A stretch of DNA of 64,000 nucleotides from Sandaracinaceae bacterium (GCA_016706685.1 JADJJE010000002.1:310001-374000), one strand, 5' to 3'; positions 8,144 through 18,063 are shown, counted from the first letter of the stretch. Notes: a model not told the origin generated them from the letters alone. Numbers and translations: made by a program.

Positions 8144-9277
8144 ATGCTCTCCGCCTCGTCTCCGCTGCGCCGTGCGTGGCTCTTGCTCATCCTCCTGGTC
8201 ACGCTCACCGCGGCGCCGCTCGCCGCCCAGGCGACCGCGACAGACGCCGAGGTCGACACCTCCGGCGTGCCCGAACCCGCTGCCGACGAGGCCACCACGC
8301 CGCGCGTCGAGTTTCGCGACGGCCTGCGCATCACGGCGGGGCCCCACTCGGTCGCGTTCCGCGTGCTCAGCCAGTTTCGCTTCGTGCACACGCGTGAGGA
8401 CGCCCAGCACGCGTCGACCTTCCAGCTGACCATGCTGCGCCCCAGCGTGCGCGGCAGCTTCTTCGATGGCTTGGTGGGCGTGTTCATCCAGCCCGAGCTG
8501 GCGGGTGACCACGGCCGCATCCTGGACGCGGAGCTCACGCTGAACCTGCACCCAGCGTTCTCCGTGACCGTGGGCCAGTTCATCACACCGGCCTCGCGCG
8601 CGTTCATGACGCCTGTGCCGGTGCTGATGTTTCCGGACTTCTCCGTCGTGTCGGTGGCCTTCCGCGAAGGACGTGACGTGGGCGGCATGGTGCGCGGTAG
8701 TTTCGCAGGCGGGCGCCTCGCCTACTACGTCGCGCTCGTGAACGGCAACGGCATCAACGTGCCCGCCAACAGCGGCGCGGGGCTCACCCTGGTGAGCCGC
8801 GTGGAGGTCATGCCCCTCGGCGCCGTGCCCTACGACACGACGCAGACCCTCTCGGGCCACGCCCCCGTGCGCTTCTCGCTCGCCGCGGGCTCGTACGTGG
8901 ACCTCGTGCCGGATGGAGACGCGGTGGTGGGCGGCGACGCCACCTTCGTGGCAGGTCCCTTCATCCTGCTGGCAGAGGCCTACCTCGGGTGGCAGGAGGG
9001 GCGCAGCACGCAGCGCCGTGGTGCGTACGCCCAGGTGGGCGTGACCATCGTCCCGGACCGCCTGCAGCTCGGCTTGCGCGCGTCGGTGCTGGACCCCAAC
9101 GCGGACCTTGGCAACGACTACCAGCGCTCCATCGAGGGTCTGGTGGCGCTCTACGCGCTGGGCAACCACGCCAAGCTGAACCTGCGCTACACGTTCACCG
9201 ACCTCGGCTCGGCGTCCACACTCGCGCCGGCCCCCAGCTCGCACGCGCTGACCGCGCAGATCCAGGGCTGGATCTAG
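8144..9277 (+). CDS. Porin-like outer-membrane protein (phosphate-selective porin O/P type)
   Basis: 377 residues with a Sec signal peptide ending near APLAAQA. The mature part alternates hydrophobic and polar residues with many aromatic girdle positions, typical of an outer-membrane beta-barrel: FRVLSQFRFVHTRED, MLRPSVRGSFFDGLVGVF, VTVGQFITPASRAF, LNLRYTFTDLG. The GQF…P.SR element resembles the phosphate-selective porin O/P family, in which a strand reads VGQFK.PFS.E. The substrate cannot be told. The ATG at 8144 is preferred over an earlier in-frame codon at 8123 because the signal peptide begins there. It lies 120 bp after the DarP-like gene and is probably independently transcribed. Confidence 0.68.
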   Translation: MLSASSPLRRAWLLLILLVTLTAAPLAAQATATDAEVDTSGVPEPAADEATTPRVEFRDGLRITAGPHSVAFRVLSQFRFVHTREDAQHASTFQLTMLRPSVRGSFFDGLVGVFIQPELAGDHGRILDAELTLNLHPAFSVTVGQFITPASRAFMTPVPVLMFPDFSVVSVAFREGRDVGGMVRGSFAGGRLAYYVALVNGNGINVPANSGAGLTLVSRVEVMPLGAVPYDTTQTLSGHAPVRFSLAAGSYVDLVPDGDAVVGGDATFVAGPFILLAEAYLGWQEGRSTQRRGAYAQVGVTIVPDRLQLGLRASVLDPNADLGNDYQRSIEGLVALYALGNHAKLNLRYTFTDLGSASTLAPAPSSHALTAQIQGWI

Positions 9278-9344
9278 CGGGTCACTTCTCGAATCCTCCG
9301 CAACCTAACGCGCATCCGCTATGCTGAGGTATGCAGGAGGCAAC

Positions 9345-10106
9345 ATGAAGCGGCGAGTCGTGAACAGCGTGCAGCGCGCGCGCGTCGTCCTGCTGGTTGG
9401 CGCGGCGGCTGTGCTTGGCGCCTGCACGGAGGCCCACTCGGCGTCGCCTCTCGATGGCGGCACCAGCGTCGATGGCGGCACCAGTGTCGATGGCGGCACC
9501 GTCATCGCGACCTGCACGCAGGAGCCAGACCCCGCTGTTGGTGCTGCTTGCTCGTTCTCGTGGCGCTGCCCTGTCGTGTTCACGGACTTCGTCGATGGGA
9601 TGTGCGGCGACGAGGGCTTCGAGTGTGTGGACGGGCGCATCGCCGAGTACGAGAACCTCTGGACTTGCCTGAATCCCATGGACGAGTCCCCGTGTTCCGA
9701 TCCTACGTGCAGCCAGCCGCCTTCTCGCTCGTCGCGCCGGGTCGGGCGAGACGACCTCGGCGTCACCCGCGTCTGGACGACCTTCAACGGCTGGGGCGAC
9801 TGCTACGGGGCACCATCGGACCTGGAGTTGTTGGACGCAGATGGGGTCGTGCTCGCCCGCCTCGAACTGACGTTCGAGGACGACGGCGACACCCCGCTCC
9901 CCCGCGCGTGCGTCTTCCACAGGGCGGGCGACCCCGGCACGACGGTCCCGTGTGCCTTCTCGGGTGAGTTCCTCTCCGGCGGAGGCGCGTGCGGCGGTAC
10001 GTCGAGCCACCCCCGCTTGTGTGGCGACCTCGAGGTGGAACTGGATGGGGATGTGTTCCAGGTGCCCATCGCGCTCGACGCGTGGGTCGGGTTGATCTGC
10101 TTCTAG
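9345..10106 (+). CDS. Small Cys-containing lipoprotein, unknown function
   Basis: 253 residues starting at the ATG at 9345, preceded by an excellent Shine-Dalgarno (AGGAGG, 6-7 nt spacing). The signal (RVVLLVGAAAVLGAC) ends in a lipobox, so it is an envelope lipoprotein. The mature start carries a short tandem repeat DGGTSV. The rest has about fourteen cysteines and beta-strand character (LELLDADGVVLARLELTFE) with no recognisable domain. Its TAG stop is the CTAG palindrome at 10103-10106, which is also the stop of the convergent oxidase gene, so the two genes overlap by four bases. Confidence 0.6.
   Translation: MKRRVVNSVQRARVVLLVGAAAVLGACTEAHSASPLDGGTSVDGGTSVDGGTVIATCTQEPDPAVGAACSFSWRCPVVFTDFVDGMCGDEGFECVDGRIAEYENLWTCLNPMDESPCSDPTCSQPPSRSSRRVGRDDLGVTRVWTTFNGWGDCYGAPSDLELLDADGVVLARLELTFEDDGDTPLPRACVFHRAGDPGTTVPCAFSGEFLSGGGACGGTSSHPRLCGDLEVELDGDVFQVPIALDAWVGLICF
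9453..9500 (+). repeat. 18-bp coding tandem repeat (2.7 copies)
   Basis: Units at 9453-9470, 9471-9488 and a partial copy at 9489-9500, beginning GATGGCGGCACC, encode DGGTSV-DGGTSV-DGGT just after the lipobox of the lipoprotein. Copies differ by one synonymous base. A short low-complexity linker, likely variable in copy number. Confidence 0.75.
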
Positions 10107-11919
10107 ACCAGCTCCGACACCGCGCGGTGGGCCTGCTCGAAGGCCGAGTGCGCGTACGGATCCCAGCCGGCGTCCGAGCCAGCGATGGTGACGTGCCCCT
10201 GCGGCGAGCGCGCGCGCTCCATGCTGCGCTGACCCACGTCTTCGGGCTCCATCAGGGTGTTTGGCCCGTACGAGTAGCCGTGCGACCAACGGTTGACCGT
10301 GATGGCGGCGATGTCGCGCTCGGCGTCGAAGCCACCGGGCCCGAGCATGCGCGTGAGGTCGTCGCGGATGTGGCGCTCGTAGTCCTCGATCTTCAGGCCG
10401 AAGAGCTTCTTGCGGGCAGCTCGCAACCCGGCGCGCGGGTCGCTCGCGTCGGGCACGGTCGGCACGTAGACCATGTGAACCAGGATGGGCTCCGACGGGT
10501 CGAACGCGCAGCGATAGCCGCCCATGGCCACGGGGTAGTCGAGCTTCACGCGCGAGTGGAAGGTGTCCACGCCGAAGATCTCGTGCACGCCGAGGGCCAC
10601 CCATGGGCGCCAGTGGCGCAGCGCCACGTTGGTGTAGATCAGCGGCGCCTTCACGTTGCTGGACAGTGACGTGGCTTGCTCGGGCGGCAGGCCGTCCAGC
10701 AAGTACGGGATGCTCATGTTGAAGCACGCGAGGGTGCTGTGTTTGGCGCTCACCCGCGTGGGGTGCCCGTCGGCGTTGCGCAGCAGGCCCACGTCCACGC
10801 TGCCGTCGTCGGCGTTGCGTGCCCACGCCACGGTGCTGCCAAGCCGGATGCGCACGGGGCTGTCCGGGGAGTCGAGCTGGGCGTAGTCGAAGGGCGCCAG
10901 CACGATGTCTTCCATCGTGTTCCCGGGCGCCACCGCTGGGATCAGCTTGCGCACCATCAAGCGCGCGATCGACGCGTTCCCGTCCGGGAAGTGGTGCACG
11001 TAGGGCTCGTCCAGCCGGCCGGGTGCGCTCTCGTCGTGGTCGCCGTGGGGCAGCGCGATGCCCTGCAGGCCCGGCAGGCCATAGTGCCCCGCCTCGAGCG
11101 CGGGGATGTGCGTGGGGGCCATGCCGAAGAAGTCCGCCGTGCGCTGCGTGAAGTAGCGCAGCGCTTCGTCGCCCAGGCCCCAGTCGTCACGAAGGAAGTC
11201 GGCGTAGCTCTTGGTGCGCAGGTACGCGGCGCGAGCCTCGGCGGAGGGCGTGGATGCGAGCGTGATGCGCTCGCTCGTGTACAACGCCAGCAGCTGCGCG
11301 CGTGCGTCGGGGGACATGGGAAACAGCCCGAAGAACTCCTCGAAGGAGCGCGCGTTGAGGCGCCCCTTGGGCACGTCATCCGACATCCACGCGGTGGGGT
11401 CGCCCGTCACGAGCGTGTCGCGCCCGAAGTGCTCGGCCCCGAAGAAGGTGCCGCGCGACAGACCGAGATCCGAGTAGAGCGCGTGGTGGAAGTAGCTGCT
11501 CTCGAACTTGGCGATGTCCACGCCCAGCATGGCCATGAGCTGCTTGGTGGCGGGGCCAAAGTTCTGGAGCGGCGACTGCAGGCTCTCGGAGCCGCCGTAG
11601 CCGATGAGCTTGCTGCCATCCACGTCGAACTCGTTGCGCGCCGCGTGGCCACCGAAGTCGGCCATGGGGTCCACGATCAGGATCTTGGACTCGGGCCCGA
11701 AGCGCTCGCGGTAGAAGAGCGCCGTGGCGAGACCGCTCAGGCCAGGCCCGCCACCACCAGGTCGTAGTGCTCTGAGGTAAGCACCTCCCCGAACGTGGCG
11801 CGCGTGCCCTTGAACGCGGCGCGATGCATGACGCTGGCCGCGTCGAGCGAGAGCCCGCGCAGCCCGTGCTGCGTGGCCGGGATGCCGTCGTGGATGTCGG
11901 TGATGGGGCCGCTGGTCAT
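10103..11919 (-). CDS. Spermidine dehydrogenase-like FAD/NAD(P)-binding oxidoreductase (frame break near 11745)
   Basis: Flavin amine-oxidase-type enzyme of about 605 residues. The N-terminal piece from the ATG at 11919 ends in HYDLVVAG and then meets a stop; the next frame continues LSGLATALFYRERFGPESK and then VDPMADFGGHAARNEF and KLIGYGGSESLQSP. EHYDLVVVGGG.SGLA…FGGHA.RNEF…GYGGSESLQSP is the pattern of the bacterial spermidine dehydrogenase (SpdH) family, which oxidatively cleaves polyamines. One missing base at about 11740-11748 would complete the dinucleotide-binding G-x-G-x-x-G loop. No clear signal or twin-arginine leader is visible. It sits 54 bp downstream of the acyltransferase cassette on the same strand and may be its last gene. 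Substrate is inferred from family only. Confidence 0.72.
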
Positions 11920-11973
11920 GACTACGCGCCGAGGATACCCGCTACGGCGACGATCACGACAGCGATGAACGGC

Positions 11974-13374
11974 TCAGGCGCTGAGCGCGACAGCCGCGGC
12001 AGGACGCGGCGCCATGTCGGACACGGTGGCAGGTCCAGCGGCGGGCTCTAGCTGGCTCAGCTCGGCCAGCGCGCCCTCCAGCTCCACCGCCACTGCGTTT
12101 ACTTCGCTCGGAGTGAGGCCCCCGGCGGGGTAGATGATGCCCATGCGCAGCTCGTCGCGGAAGCTCACGCTGGTGACGAACAGCCCGGTGTTGGGGGCAT
12201 ACCCCGAGAACTCGCACAGCCCTGCGTCATGCCGCGCGAAGAAGTCCACGCTCCCCACGGTGGAGTAGTGCGCGCTCATGGGGGCGAGCTTGCCACGTGT
12301 CTTCAGCCGGCGCGCCGCGAGCGAGTAGAGGCGCAGCCCAATCCAGGTGCCGATCTCATCGAGCAGGAGCCCGAAGCCACGCTCGTGGTCTTTGAAGCGG
12401 CGCACGCCTTCCTTCAGCTGAGCGCCCACGTCCGCCAGCAGCGCGGCCGCGTCGGAGAAGCGCGTGGAGCGCACCATGAAGCTGGCCACGAAGTTGCCGA
12501 ACGCGTTGGGGCGCGGCGGGTCGAAGTAGGGCCGGACGTCCACGGAGATACGCACGGCGACCTCCCGTGTACCCACGGTCGCGGCCGCCCCCGCCCGGCG
12601 CGCCAGCACCAGGGTGACGGCCGCGAGCGTTAGCGCGTTCAGGCTGGTGTCCTGGGCCTTCGCCGCCGCGACCAGCTTCTTCACGGAGAGCTTTGGCGTA
12701 TACCGCAGCACGCGCGGCGCCGTGAACGCCGACAGCGGGGCAAGCGGGTCGATCAGCGAGACGCCACGCGCGGCGGCCTTCTGCGCCCGCATGCGACGCC
12801 AGTCGATGAGCGCGGCGCGGAAGCGCGCCATCAGACCCCGCGGCCAAAGCGCTGCGCGCATGAACGGCACGTCGATGGCCACGGGCTCGATGGGCTTTCC
12901 GGCCAGCGCGCCGAGCAGCGCGTCGATCATCTGGATCATGCCGCGCCCGTCACACACCAGGTGGTGCACGATCATGAAGAGCGTGGGGCGCGTGGGGTGG
13001 TCGGCGAAGCGAAAGCGCACGGGCAGACTGCGCCCCAACGAGAAGGGCTCGGCCAGGAGCGCGTTGCGGTACTCGTGCAGCCGCTCGTCGTTGGCGGCCA
13101 CGCCCTGAACCACGCGCCAAACCTCGTCGAACAGGGGCTCGATCAGCGGGTCGGTGTCGTCCAGCACCTCGAGGCTCGTGCTGAACACACCCACGGCGAG
13201 GCGTGTGCGGGTGCGCGGGTAGGCGGACACCAACGCGCGCACGCAGCTGCGCACCAGCGCCGGGTCGAGCGCCCGCTCGAAGGTCATCTCGTACACCTGC
13301 GAGACGGATCCGGCCACGCCCTCGAGCGCGGCATACGCGCGCTCGGAGCGGTTGAGTGGGATCAGGTGAGGCAC
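11974..13374 (-). CDS. Condensation-domain-type acyltransferase
   Basis: 466 residues, intact. The protein has the chloramphenicol-acetyltransferase/condensation fold shared by NRPS C-domains and WS/DGAT enzymes: catalytic motif HHLVCDG (HHxxxDG) at about residue 141, plus the later NAFGNFV-type motif that in this superfamily lies near the tunnel (PYFDPPRPNAFGNFVASF). It probably joins an acyl donor to an alcohol or amine acceptor. The GTG at 13374 was chosen: it lies within the upstream gene (13-bp overlap) and directly precedes the conserved PHLIPLNRSERAY start. It is the fourth gene of the overlapping cassette. Whether it makes a wax ester, an amide or a peptide-like bond cannot be told. 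Confidence 0.74.
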   Translation of the reverse strand: MPHLIPLNRSERAYAALEGVAGSVSQVYEMTFERALDPALVRSCVRALVSAYPRTRTRLAVGVFSTSLEVLDDTDPLIEPLFDEVWRVVQGVAANDERLHEYRNALLAEPFSLGRSLPVRFRFADHPTRPTLFMIVHHLVCDGRGMIQMIDALLGALAGKPIEPVAIDVPFMRAALWPRGLMARFRAALIDWRRMRAQKAAARGVSLIDPLAPLSAFTAPRVLRYTPKLSVKKLVAAAKAQDTSLNALTLAAVTLVLARRAGAAATVGTREVAVRISVDVRPYFDPPRPNAFGNFVASFMVRSTRFSDAAALLADVGAQLKEGVRRFKDHERGFGLLLDEIGTWIGLRLYSLAARRLKTRGKLAPMSAHYSTVGSVDFFARHDAGLCEFSGYAPNTGLFVTSVSFRDELRMGIIYPAGGLTPSEVNAVAVELEGALAELSQLEPAAGPATVSDMAPRPAAAVALSA

Positions 13375-14547
13375 ATCTCGTGTCCTGCATGCACCCGGAG
13401 GTGCGCCTCGTTCACGGGCTCGTGCGTCCCGGGCGTGGTCATCGCGTAGAGCAGGGTGGGCGTCTTCTGGGTGAAGAAGGCCGGCTCGATCACGTCGAGC
13501 ATGCTCTCGCGGTCGTAGTCGGTCATGGCCACCATGTGGTAGTCGGCCACGCGTGGGTCGGCGTAGAGCGCCTCCAGCAGGGCCGCGAACACGGCGCGTC
13601 GCCCGCTGGTCTGCAGCGTGTGGTCGATCTCCTGTGTGGTCAGGTAGAGGATGCGCAGCTCCTCGCCGGGCTGCGGAACGCTCTTGCCGAGCCCACGCGC
13701 CAGGCCCGCGGCCACGCGCATGGCGGTGGGGAAGTCGTCCACCACGATGCGCCGACCGGGCGACAGGTCCCAGGGCGCGAGGCATCCCACCAGCTTCCCG
13801 TTGGCGTCGCTCGCCAGGTAGAAGCTCTCGACGGAGAAGTCGTCCCAGCTCTGCAGACGCCGGTTCAGCTCGTCGTGCTCGCCCTCGTACACGTAGCCGA
13901 GCGCGCGCTCACGGTTCTGCGTGTTCAAGAACGCGCGGAGGCGGCCGATGTCCTCCGTGCGCGCCACGCGCACGCTCACGTCCGGCATGCCCTGCTTCAG
14001 CTGCCGCAGCTTGCCGCGCCCGAAGGGGCGGTGCGCCAGAAGGTTGATCATCTGATAGGACGCCACGGGCGTGAGGTCGAACGGCGTCTCCTGGGCGGTG
14101 AACGCCGCGCGAGCGCGGTCGTTGGCCATGACGAACGACCCGAGCCAGTGCTTGCAGCCGTGCCAGCCCTCGATCTCGTGGCCGTGGTCGCAGATGGCGG
14201 CCATGAAGACCTTCCAGTCGAACTTGGAGCGGCGGTCGCGGCCGCGGATGAAGCGCAGATCCGACCAGTGGCCCACCCACTCGACCTGGTCACCCACGTA
14301 GCTCGGACGCATCACCAGCGTGGCCATGCCCTCGGCGACGCCGTCGCTATTCTCGACGAGCAGCACGTGGTGCTCCGGGGCCCTCGTAGCGCAGGAAGCG
14401 GAAGTAGTCCGGGTCCTTCACGAACGTGATGTTGAACGCGCCGCCCTGCATGCTCAGCCGTCGGTAGAGCTCCAGGATGGTGGCGTTGTCGTTGGGCGTC
14501 GCCCAGCGCGCGTCGGGGAACTGCGCAAGAAAACTCGTTACGTCCAT
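13362..14547 (-). CDS. GNAT-like N-acyltransferase, probably two GNAT folds (frame break near 14378)
   Basis: About 394 residues. The N-terminus (MDVTSFLAQFPDARWATPND, then LYRRLSMQGGAFNI) is in the frame of the ATG at 14547. After the run GGGGCCC at 14377-14383 the frame changes and continues PEHHVLLVENSDGVAEGMA, the VLLVE…GVAEGMATLVMRPSYV strand pattern of a GNAT. One extra base in the G run explains the break. A second GNAT-like unit begins near VRVARTEDIGRLRAFLN and includes FYLASDANGKLVGCLAPWD. Overlaps the GH3-type gene upstream by 10 bp and the acyltransferase gene downstream by 13 bp, so it belongs to the same operon. Acceptor and donor are unknown. Confidence 0.6.
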
Positions 14548-16189
14548 GACTGATCTCCTGTGGCTACGGGGCGCGCCACCTGGCGCAGGTGCAGGGCGGC
14601 GGCGCCCTCGATGCAGGCCGAGAGGGGCTCGACCTTGATGTTTCCCTTGACCATGCCGCGCAGGACGCCGAGCTCTTCGTAGACGGGCGCGCGTGCGGCG
14701 TGGTGACCACCTCGGCCTGGGCCAGCTGCCCCGAGGTCGCGAGCGAGGTCGTAGTGGAAGAACTCGCGCAGGCCGCGCTCCAGCGTCTCCGACCGCGCCT
14801 GGTCACGCTCGGGGTTGGGCGCGCCCTCGCACAGCGCCACGTAGCAGGGGCGCTCGGACGTGGGGTGCAGGCCACTCGGCAGCGGGATCAGCGACAGGGG
14901 CTGGCAGTCGCCCATCGGCTCGAGTGAGCTCAGCGCGCGCGCGGCCGCGTCCGGGCTCAGCTTCTCGCCCACCATGTCGGTGTCGTCCATGCGTCCCTGG
15001 AACTCGAGGCACGGCGTGCTGCCCACGAAGCCACGCACCTTCAGGCGGTCGCGCAGCCCGTAGCGCAGGAGTCCCGCGCCGGTGGTGAGCAGTGGGCGCA
15101 CCTCTTGGCCTTCGCGCAGCTCCCACGCGAAGTGCGAGCGCTCGGTGGCGAGGTCCACGAACTCGTAGAAGTGGCTGCGCGACGCCAGCACGTGCTTACC
15201 CCGGTAGGGGATGGTGACCACGCCCTCGGTGGCCCACAGACCCTTGCCCTGGAAGTGCGCGTGGGGGGCGAGCGCCTGCAGCCTGCGGGCCCAGCTCGCC
15301 GACGACGAGGTGTCCCACGCGCTGATCAGCGAGAGCGACGGCCAGAGCGCGCGCAGCAGCTCGGGCGATGCGGGGCCGGGGTAGCTCCGCAGGATGGCAG
15401 CCACCTCGGGGGCACGCGGCGCGCCTCCCGGCAGCCCGCTGCGCTGCCAGCGCCCCTGCGCGAGCGTGTCGCACAGCTCCGTGCGGTGGCGCTCGAGCCC
15501 CTCGAAGAGGTTCAGCGCGAACGTGGGGCTCCACACCGAGATCAACGACAGGTCACGCGCGGCGAGCAGCCAGGCGAGCGTGGCGAACAGCGAGTCGTCC
15601 GAAGACTCGGCGAAGGCCACCCAGCGCGGCACGGGGGCCATGAGCGCCGCGGCCGCGCGCTTCTCCCACGAGAGCAGCTGCGTGTCGTCGTTCACGTTGC
15701 CCGGCGTATCGGCGCGCAGCTCGGTGGGATCCACGAGAGCGACCAGTAGTGCCGCCCGGCGCGCACACCCGGCACGCTGCGGTAGAGGTCCGCCACCCAG
15801 GGCGTGACGGCGGCGTCGAGGTCGGCCAGGAAGCCGGGCGTGTAGGGCACCCACTTCACACGCGAGCTCGACCCGCTGGTGGGCTGGTAGCGCTCGCAGT
15901 GCTCACGCGTGAGCATGCGCTCTTCGCCGGCGCGCTGACGCGTGACCAGCGCCTCCACGTCGGACCACGAGTGCTCGGCGACACGGTCGCGGAACGCCTC
16001 GGCGCTCATGCTGCGCGTGAGCCCGAGACGCTTGGCCTGGAGCGAGCCGTCGAAGTGCTCCAGCTGGCGGGCCAGCGTCGCGCGCTGCGTGCGCTCGACG
16101 TCGTGGAGAGCGTCGTCGAAGCGCCGCGCGCCCCACGCACAGACGGCGCGCGCCGCCTGATGCGCGAAGGGTCGCAGCTGGTCCTTCAT
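14538..16189 (-). CDS. GH3-type acyl-adenylating amide synthetase (frame break near 15735)
   Basis: About 550 residues, usual GH3 length. The GH3 family adenylates a carboxylic acid and transfers it to an amine, usually an amino acid. Visible signature elements: the ATP-binding loop QPTSGSSSRVKWVPYTP, the LSLISAWDTSSSASW segment, the LWATEGVVTIPY loop (motif akin to YxASEG), the YEFVD region and the C-terminal YEELGVLRGMVKG. The first 150 residues are in one frame from the ATG at 16189, the rest in another, with the switch at about 15731-15740. A further compensated double shift at about 14685-14732 replaces a likely GQLAQAEVV stretch. The ATG overlaps the stop of the upstream gene (ATGA). 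Bacterial GH3 proteins are largely uncharacterised, so acid and amine partners are unknown. Confidence 0.74.
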
Positions 16190-17065
16190 GCGCGGTCCTC
16201 CAGCGTGAACGGCGTGTCGTCGGTGCGCCCGCGGAGCTGCCGCGCGAGGTCAGCCAGCGAGGGCATGCGCTCGCCCAGCTCGGTGGCCAAGGCTCCGGGG
16301 GGCGGCGCCGAGCTGCGCATGCGCGACGACTCCTTCGCCAGGTAGGGCCACAGCAGGTTCAGCGAGACCTCGCCCACACAGGGCAGCTCCACGCCGCGGT
16401 GCCACTCGGGGTTGCGGTCTTCGAAGAACGCGATGGCCGGGTTCTCGGCGCGCAGCTCCTCGGTGATGGGCGCCACCGGGTCACGCAGGCACTGCGAACC
16501 CTCGCCGAAGTCCAAGATGCCCTTGGTGGGGTTGTAGGCGCGCGGGAACAGCTGCCGGCAGTACTGGTCCACGATGCCGCGCAGGCGCGGGTCCGAGGGC
16601 TTGTCCGCCCGCGGGTAGTACGTGACGAAGTTGTTCGCCAGCAGCAGGTAGGTCTTGTAGCCCTTCGAGATCAGCAGCCAGTAGATGGGCGTGCGGGGCA
16701 TGCGGGCCTTCACGCCCAGCATGTACCGAACGAAGCCGTCCTTGAGCGCGCGGTCACCCCCAGTAGTCGGGGTGCAGGATGGTGTCGCCGCTGAAGACGC
16801 CGATGGCCGGGCGTCCGTCGTCGTCGAGCTCGACCTGCTTGATGGTGCTGAAGCCGCGGATGGTCGCGGCCTCGTTCTTCTCACGCACCATGATCACGCC
16901 CGACTTCTCGGAGAGGTCCTTGATGAACGTCGCGAGGTCCGCGTTTTCGTAGAAGCGCGAGAAGAGCGCATGCATCTGCGTCAGCTCGATGGGGGAGATG
17001 GATTCCACGCGCCGGAAGCGCGCGGTGAGGGGGGCGAGGGGGGATTCGTGGTTCACGGGGGGCAC
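16186..17065 (-). CDS. GNAT-like protein, first gene of the cassette (frame break at 16757-16761)
   Basis: About 292 residues from a GTG at 17065, supported by GGAAGGA five bases upstream. The pattern VIMVREKNEAATIRGFSTI followed by GRPAIGVFSGDTILHPDYWG resembles strands 2-4 of a GNAT acetyltransferase, and HPDYWG-DRALKDGFVRYML the cofactor-binding helix. That assignment is by eye and moderate. The frame breaks exactly after HPDYWG at a run of five C on the plus strand; one base fewer gives HPDYWGDRALKDGFVRY. The remainder (YWLLISKGYKTYLLLANNF, YPRAYNPTKGILDF-like) continues in the second frame. The stop overlaps the next start (ATGA). Its leader is the AT-rich region 17066-17270. Confidence 0.55.
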
Positions 17066-17270
17066 CTGATTCCTTCCAATCTGGCAACCGTGTACAACAG
17101 CAAGTTTCGAATTGCGATTGGATTATTTGCGAAAACTTTCTACAAACATCTTGTCAATAAACTCAAGTTACTTGTCGGTAAGTTTTCGACGGCCGTCTAC
17201 AACGTTCAGCTACTACCGCGTCATAACTATGTAATTGACCGTAGAAGCCACGGCGCCCCGTGACGGGGAG
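17066..17270 (-). promoter_or_regulatory. AT-rich promoter/operator region of the acyltransferase cassette
   Basis: About 200 bp strikingly AT-rich against the GC-rich background, lying upstream of the cassette. On the minus strand there is a perfect TTGACA (complement of 17152-17157). CTTGTC occurs at 17150-17155 and 17171-17176, exactly 21 bp apart (two helical turns), with a palindrome CAAGTTACTTG at 17164-17174 overlapping the second copy, and CAAGTT again at 17101. TACAA occurs near 17093, 17141 and 17198. These look like an array of regulator sites around one promoter. No regulator gene is adjacent. The rest of the gap to 17387 shows nothing recognisable. Confidence 0.55.
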
Positions 17271-17387
17271 AGACACCCATGGCCGTGTTACAGCATTTGA
17301 GTCTGCGTGTGCACCCTTCGCACATCGCAAAAATGACGGGGTTCATGGGCCAAACCGAGCGAGAAACCACCGTTTTGACACTGGGTG

Positions 17388-18063
17388 TCAGGTGTTGCGG
17401 CGGATGCGGCGGAAGGCGAGCGCGGCCAAGACAGTGACCGCAGCGGCCACGACCCAACCCTCTGGGGGGACGCGCTGAGTCAGCGCGGCGGCCTCAGGAC
17501 CCCAGTACACCATGAGCCAGAGGCCGGGAATGCAGCCGATCAACGCCCCGAGCAGGCACGGAAAAAAACGCGCGCGGGACAGCCCCATGACGTAGGCGGG
17601 GCCCGGCGCGAGGAACAGGACCGACCGCATGGCGAGGGAGACGAGGAACGCGTTCTCGCTGACGCGCGACTCCCACTTTTGGAAGCGCTCGGGCACGCGC
17701 GCGCTCACCCAGTCACGCGCGAGATAGCGCGCCAAGCAGAAGCCGAAGGCCATGCCGCCCGCGCTGCCCAGCACACACACCACCAGCGCGATGGGCTTGC
17801 TGAAGAGCACCATCGCGGCGATCACGATGAACGTGGCCGGCACGCCCAAGCCCTCGAGCGTGGCGTGCACCAGCACCCACGCGATGGGCGCGAGCGGGCC
17901 GAGCGCCGTGACGTCCGTGCGCACGATCGGTGTCGCGCAGGTAGTCGAACGCGCCCGTCACCCACAGCACCCCGGGGACGACGAGCAGCAGAATCACCCA
18001 CTTGATCGACTGGCTTTTGGGGGCGCTCTTCGCGTCCGTGCTGGCAGTGGTCTCGTCGCTCAT
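17388..18063 (-). CDS. VTT/DedA-like membrane protein (frame break near 17935)
   Basis: About 225 residues. From the ATG at 18063, a short polar N-terminus is followed by the first span (IKWVILLLVVPGVLWVTG) and FDYLRDT, where the frame breaks. The second frame carries WVLVHATLEGLGVPATFIV, ALVVCVLGSAGGMAFGF, a WESRVSENAFLVSLAMR stretch, LAPGPAYVMGLSRARFF and two C-terminal spans. GxxxG/F-rich re-entrant features and the order of spans fit the SNARE-associated/VTT (TVP38/DedA) family of lipid-scramblase-like membrane proteins. Removing one base near 17930-17938 joins the halves. The ATG overlaps the mutM stop (ATGA), so the two are cotranscribed. Function in the cell is unknown. Confidence 0.68.

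Noticed and set aside
7712..9244. 510-codon minus-strand frame opposite the DarP-like and porin genes
   Set aside because: No domain, no ribosome site, His/Arg-rich composition, fully antisense to two genes with family signatures.
17227..17457. Short minus-strand frame inside the AT-rich gap and the end of the VTT-like gene
   Set aside because: No homology pattern and half of it overlaps the VTT-like gene; the gap fits regulation better.
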